Below, in pieces: positions 60,776 to 64,000 of a stretch of 64,000 nucleotides of DNA. Both the position numbers and the translations under genes were made by a program. Numbering within the stretch: the first letter of the stretch is position 1; every line of letters starts with the position of its first letter. The stretch spans positions 1-64,000 of the forward strand of contig JAGLZW010000013.1 of the NCBI GenBank assembly GCA_023131225.1, read 5' to 3'. The notes under the pieces are model-generated. The model was given only the letters and a program-made list of their open reading frames with translations. It was not told the DNA's origin and searched no databases. The DNA comes from Candidatus Bathyarchaeota archaeon. GTDB lineage: Archaea > Thermoproteota > Bathyarchaeia > Bathyarchaeales > SOJC01.

Positions 60776-61690
60776 TTGGCGTGTAGACAATGTTTGGTGG
60801 AACTACTAGTGATATGGGTGTACACAGTCACAGAATCAAATGAATTACAAGCTAGAGACGCTAGTTCTCTACAAGAATTGCAAAGCCTTAGTAGAGAAGT
60901 TGATTGGCTCTGGATAGATTGTATGGATCTTGGCGACAAAGAGTTTGAGGTCATTGGCGGATTGGTTGAAGAAACTAAGGTTATTAATGATATTAAGGAG
61001 CAAAAGATTTTTTCACGACCCGAGAGAGTCAACAATTACCTCATGTTTTCAGTTCCTCACGTTGTGTTTATAGATGAACTGAAAACGTTTCCCATTTACG
61101 TTTTTATGAAAGAAGGTATGTTCTTAACTGTAAGAAATAAGCATTCTTCCAAGCCTGTTAAGAATGCGTTTAAAACCTTTGAGGATTGTGTTGGAAAAGT
61201 TTGTGAAGGATCCACTAATTCCTCTTTTATCCTTAGTAGGCTGTTCCACGAGATAAGTAATGAAAATCTGGACGTGGTGATGGCTCTGAGAGAGAATATT
61301 GATAAGATAGAAGAGAGGGCACTTGCGAGTCCAGGGGATAAAAGAATCAGTCGTTCGGTTTTTGTAATGAAGAGAGAGATATCCGCTCTCGAAAGAATCT
61401 TATGGTCTCAAAGAGAGTTAATGCTTAGCATAAGAGAAGGTGTAGTCCTTATTGTTAAGCCTTCTGAGGAAATCAGAGCGACTCTGAGCCATGCAGTCAA
61501 TAACATTTCGCGTGAGCTTTCTCTTCTCGACTCTGATAATAATGCTTTAGACAGTGTTCTCAGCCTGCAAGATTTGGGTATGATACATAAAGTTGAAAGA
61601 AATCTAATCTACCTTACTTTAATTGCCTTGGTTGTGAGTGTCCTTCTAATTCTCTTAGAAATTGATATAATTAATCTTTTATCAAGATGA
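60776..61690 (+). CDS. CorA-like protein lacking the GMN pore motif
   Basis: 304 residues; TTG at 60776 is the outer start and a GTG near 60809 may be better. The cytoplasmic CorA-type domain is clear (WIDCMDLGD, then DIKEQKIFSRPERVNNYLMF). The C-terminus has only one obvious TM helix (LIYLTLIALVVSVLLILLE) and no GMN signature, so ion transport by the usual CorA pore is doubtful. A modified or truncated family member. Confidence 0.7.
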   Translation: MACRQCLVELLVIWVYTVTESNELQARDASSLQELQSLSREVDWLWIDCMDLGDKEFEVIGGLVEETKVINDIKEQKIFSRPERVNNYLMFSVPHVVFIDELKTFPIYVFMKEGMFLTVRNKHSSKPVKNAFKTFEDCVGKVCEGSTNSSFILSRLFHEISNENLDVVMALRENIDKIEERALASPGDKRISRSVFVMKREISALERILWSQRELMLSIREGVVLIVKPSEEIRATLSHAVNNISRELSLLDSDNNALDSVLSLQDLGMIHKVERNLIYLTLIALVVSVLLILLEIDIINLLSR

Positions 61691-61832
61691 ATCTGGAACA
61701 TCCCACAAGAAACAGGTTATGAAACTAATAGCGCAAAATATATAGAGAGCTCCTTTCTCTTAGAGAAAAGTCCAGTAGAAGGCGATAGAACGAAAGCAAA
61801 ACTATTGTGTGTAGCCAAACGCTATCTGAAAA

Positions 61833-62162
61833 ATGCTGTGGCTTTTAGGAGCGAATGGTTCTATAACCTCAATCATTGTCTATCCACTCTTGATTATACT
61901 CATATGGTTTATCGCAAAGGGTTCAAAACTCTTAGCATCATATTTGCTTTTCCGCCAACTGCTTGGGACAAAATACTCGTTACTGTTAGGTTTAGGCCTT
62001 AGCGTAAGGTTCAGCACGAGCTTAATCGTAACATATGTCTTGCTCAATTCTGGACTGATTTCATTGGCTTTATGCTCAGCACTTATCGCCACCGCGATAT
62101 TCATGAAACCTGTAATTCTAAGCGTATACTCATGGGTCTTATCTAAAGGAAAACCTCCATAG
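61833..62162 (+). pseudogene. C-terminal fragment of a KefB/CPA2-type cation:proton antiporter
   Basis: 109 residues with about three to four TM helices, matching the last third of a CPA2-type antiporter (GTKYSLLLGLGLSVRFSTSL, then AIFMKPVILSVY). The first two thirds are not found upstream. Either a truncated gene or a very reduced membrane protein. It is flanked by the CorA-like gene and tRNA-Ser. Confidence 0.55.
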
Positions 62163-62230
62163 ATTGTCTGAGCTTCAATAGTTTTGCAGTCCACACACAA
62201 ATAAAATCAAAGGCTTTTAAGCTGATGATA

Positions 62231-62318
62231 TGGCGCCGGGAATGGGATTCGAACCCATGCGGCCCAGAAGGGCCACAGGCTTTCAAGGCCTGCGCATTAT
62301 CCGCTCTGCCATCCCGGC
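62231..62318 (-). tRNA. tRNA-Ser (anticodon TGA)
   Basis: 85 bases plus an encoded CCA. Acceptor GCCGGGA pairs with TCCCGGC; anticodon stem CAGGC/GCCTG encloses loop CTTGAAA (anticodon TGA). A long variable arm with GGCCC/GGGCC stem marks a class II tRNA. T-arm ATGGGTTCGAATCCCAT. Confidence 0.95.
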
Positions 62319-62483
62319 TTGTGAAACATACAGTGGTTTACTCAAGAATAAAATATTAACCTAGCCCCCAACTTTGCTTTAATAATAGAAAGAGTCTAAT
62401 GCCTAGTCATATTCGATGTCTATTAACTGCCTACTAGAAGCCTATAGTGCACGGCTTGATCCAAGGGTGATACACACGTAATT

Positions 62484-62864
62484 TTATATGGTCGCCAACG
62501 CTTTTTTCCTTTTCCTCTTTTTCCTTGCAACTACACCCTCTTCAATAAAGCTGGAACTACGTAGCTCATGCATGTACCACCCTCTAGCCCGCGAGAAATA
62601 GGTTCCTGCCGCTAACCCGAATACCATTAACGCTAACCCGCTCAGCGTCAATGCCAACCCCAATACACATCCAGGTGCGGTCGAAAACCCAACGGGCACA
62701 AATAAGATCCAATTAACCAATTCTGCCACAGCTAACGTCTCCAAAATTCCGCCGATAAATAAAACACTTCCCGCAATAAACATTAAATAAGCTGACATCT
62801 CGTCATGCCTAGATTCTGCAGCTCTCTCACGTAGATAATCGCGAATCGACAACGTCGACCCCAT
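62484..62864 (-). CDS. Small membrane protein (about three TM)
   Basis: 126 residues. TM helices at about 24-46, 50-70 and 72-88, then a basic C-terminal tail (KKRKRKKALATI). The N-terminus is charged. No family is recognised. Confidence 0.6.
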   Translation of the reverse strand: MGSTLSIRDYLRERAAESRHDEMSAYLMFIAGSVLFIGGILETLAVAELVNWILFVPVGFSTAPGCVLGLALTLSGLALMVFGLAAGTYFSRARGWYMHELRSSSFIEEGVVARKKRKRKKALATI

Positions 62865-63035
62865 ATAGAAGCAATAACGAAAAATATGTAAATGTTATGA
62901 TAGGTCACTAAAGATTTACAATCTATATAACAAAAGAAAACTGCATACATGTACAACAACAACACGGAAACGTTTATTAAATCTTAAGTTTTACTATATG
63001 CTTAACTGGTGTCTCCTTTGTCAAAGCTTATTTCA

Positions 63036-63380
63036 ATGCAATACACGGAGAATGTTGAAAGTGGAAATAATGACAGTTGCTGCGAAGCCTGCGGACGGAT
63101 GTTTGGAAATCCCATCCAACTGACCAATCTTTCAGCAATACCTATGCAAACATATAACGCTTGTCCATTCTGTTTCTCTAAACTGGAACTTGACAATTTT
63201 GAAGTGTTAGCTTCAAGAGATGCAGGCAACACCCATGAAGAAACTCAGAAAAATACGGAAAGCTCTGCACAGTCAGAATGTCCGCATTACCTTGGATATT
63301 TGAAAAAACGCCCAAAAAACACGCCAATTCCAGACTCTTGTTTGGTCTGTCAAAAAATGATACAGTGCATACTCCATTAG
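63036..63380 (+). CDS. Zinc-binding hypothetical protein
   Basis: 114 residues from ATG 63036 (a GTG at 63009 is in frame). CEAC ... CPFC zinc pair at about 17-44, then a CPHYLGYLKKRPKNTPIPDS segment followed by CLVCQKMIQC. The RPKNTPIPDSCLVC-type ending is, to my memory, conserved in many archaeal small proteins of unknown function. Confidence 0.65.
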   Translation: MQYTENVESGNNDSCCEACGRMFGNPIQLTNLSAIPMQTYNACPFCFSKLELDNFEVLASRDAGNTHEETQKNTESSAQSECPHYLGYLKKRPKNTPIPDSCLVCQKMIQCILH

Positions 63381-63501
63381 CTGGAAGAATACTCACGCAA
63401 TTCGTCTTATCTAATAATATTCAAAATCAATATTCTATTTCATGAATTACCCTTCATAAGCTATTTATCTTTTACAGAGATTGTTATTGCTGGGATTAAA
63501 T

Positions 63502-64000
63502 ATGGCAATTGCGAGAATCAGCGTTAAAGATGAGAATGAGCTGCAGAAAATAGTCGCACATGACGTAAGTGCTGTCGAAAAGGGACTGACAATGATTTGC
63601 AGTAACATGCCAATAGATTCAAAAGTAAATATCGATGTACTGTGCCACGATGAAGATGGACAACTGGTCATTGTCAAACTAAGTACGAAAGAGAACGATA
63701 ACATGTTTTTTGACGGTTTGAAAATCTTGGCCTACGTCAACAACGTGAAACCCTTGCTGAAGTTTTCCTACAAGGACTATAAAATAAATGATACAAAGTC
63801 ACCAAGGCTAGTCTTTTTAGCGCCTTCGTTTTCAACACAATTAGTCGACGTAGTTAGTCAGATGCAAGGAATCCAGATGGATCTCTACACGTGGGAGTAC
63901 TTCGAATTTGATGATAAAAGAGCCTTACATCTTGAGCCAGCATGGTTAAGCGAGGCAACGAAATCAAGGCCACGAAGAACCAAGCCGGAAAAGCCCCGGC
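63502..64000 (+). CDS. Hypothetical protein (C-terminus beyond window)
   Basis: 166 codons visible, open at the right edge. It begins MAIARISVKDENELQKIV and has a segment LVIVKLSTKENDNMFFDGL and LVFLAPSFSTQLVDVV that could be a degraded nuclease-like core (KLS in place of E-x-K). The C-terminal part seen is basic (KSRPRRTKPEKPR). No family is recognised. Confidence 0.6.
   Translation, partial: MAIARISVKDENELQKIVAHDVSAVEKGLTMICSNMPIDSKVNIDVLCHDEDGQLVIVKLSTKENDNMFFDGLKILAYVNNVKPLLKFSYKDYKINDTKSPRLVFLAPSFSTQLVDVVSQMQGIQMDLYTWEYFEFDDKRALHLEPAWLSEATKSRPRRTKPEKPR

Noticed and set aside
1-64000. CRISPR array
   Set aside because: No regularly spaced short direct repeats with unique spacers were seen; the R1-R3 repeats are few, long and irregular.

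Overview
The window looks like a chromosomal piece from an anaerobic, non-methanogenic archaeon, most likely of the Bathyarchaeia (Thermoproteota) type. The basis is a set of archaeal markers: an ether-lipid prenyltransferase (DGGGP synthase), the H4MPT-linked C1 branch (fwdD, fwdB, fwdA, fwdC, mch), a Fae-Hps fusion, NucS/EndoMS, an Nre repair protein, archease, and frequent GTG/TTG starts. The lineage is an inference from gene content; no rRNA is present.

Layout. 1-4.7 kb: secreted proteins on the minus strand, one with a cohesin-like N-terminus (cut by the window edge) and one beta-helix protein ending in a dockerin. 5-10.7 kb: small genes, an iron-sulfur flavoprotein, a MazG-like protein, then a four-gene operon of two thiolase-fold proteins lacking the usual catalytic residues plus two DUF35 zinc-ribbon/OB proteins. 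11-15.6 kb: a DUF362 protein, a tRNA-like 3' fragment, then a restriction-modification cluster (SacI-like endonuclease, D12-class adenine methylase, HExxH protein) facing a separate PD-(D/E)XK protein. 15.7-28 kb: the formylmethanofuran dehydrogenase/mch locus, split by an insert of about 6.9 kb (17.6-24.5 kb). The insert carries a winged-helix nuclease, a short prokaryotic Argonaute operon with a nuclease-like-APAZ partner, two GIY-YIG-like proteins on either side of it, and dispersed intergenic repeats. This insert is the strongest candidate for an unusual system.

28-48 kb: housekeeping and repair genes (NucS, M24 protein, Nre, AsnRS, DGGGP synthase, Na+/H+ antiporter, HTH-Fae-Hps, ATP-cone nuclease, type-4 uracil-DNA glycosylase, an ArsB/NhaD-type permease operon, tRNA-Ala, HhH-GPD protein, APS kinase, APH-type kinase). 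48-64 kb: a SAH-recycling pair (amidohydrolase plus AhcY), a nucleotidyltransferase, a coiled-coil protein beside an MCM-like AAA+ ATPase, an NrdG-like radical SAM plus redoxin pair under a clear dyad, archease, an ATP-grasp ligase, an ECF-S-like protein, an HDAC-family amidohydrolase, a degenerate CorA-like protein, tRNA-Ser and small zinc proteins.

Four or five genes appear broken: a small membrane protein by one extra T, an IlvA-type dehydratase by a TGA in the glycine loop, a macro-domain protein by several frameshifts, a membrane protein by two TAA codons, and a C-terminal antiporter remnant. Either the genome is decaying in places or the assembly carries errors; the sequence alone cannot separate these. 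No CRISPR array, rRNA or intact transposase was seen.
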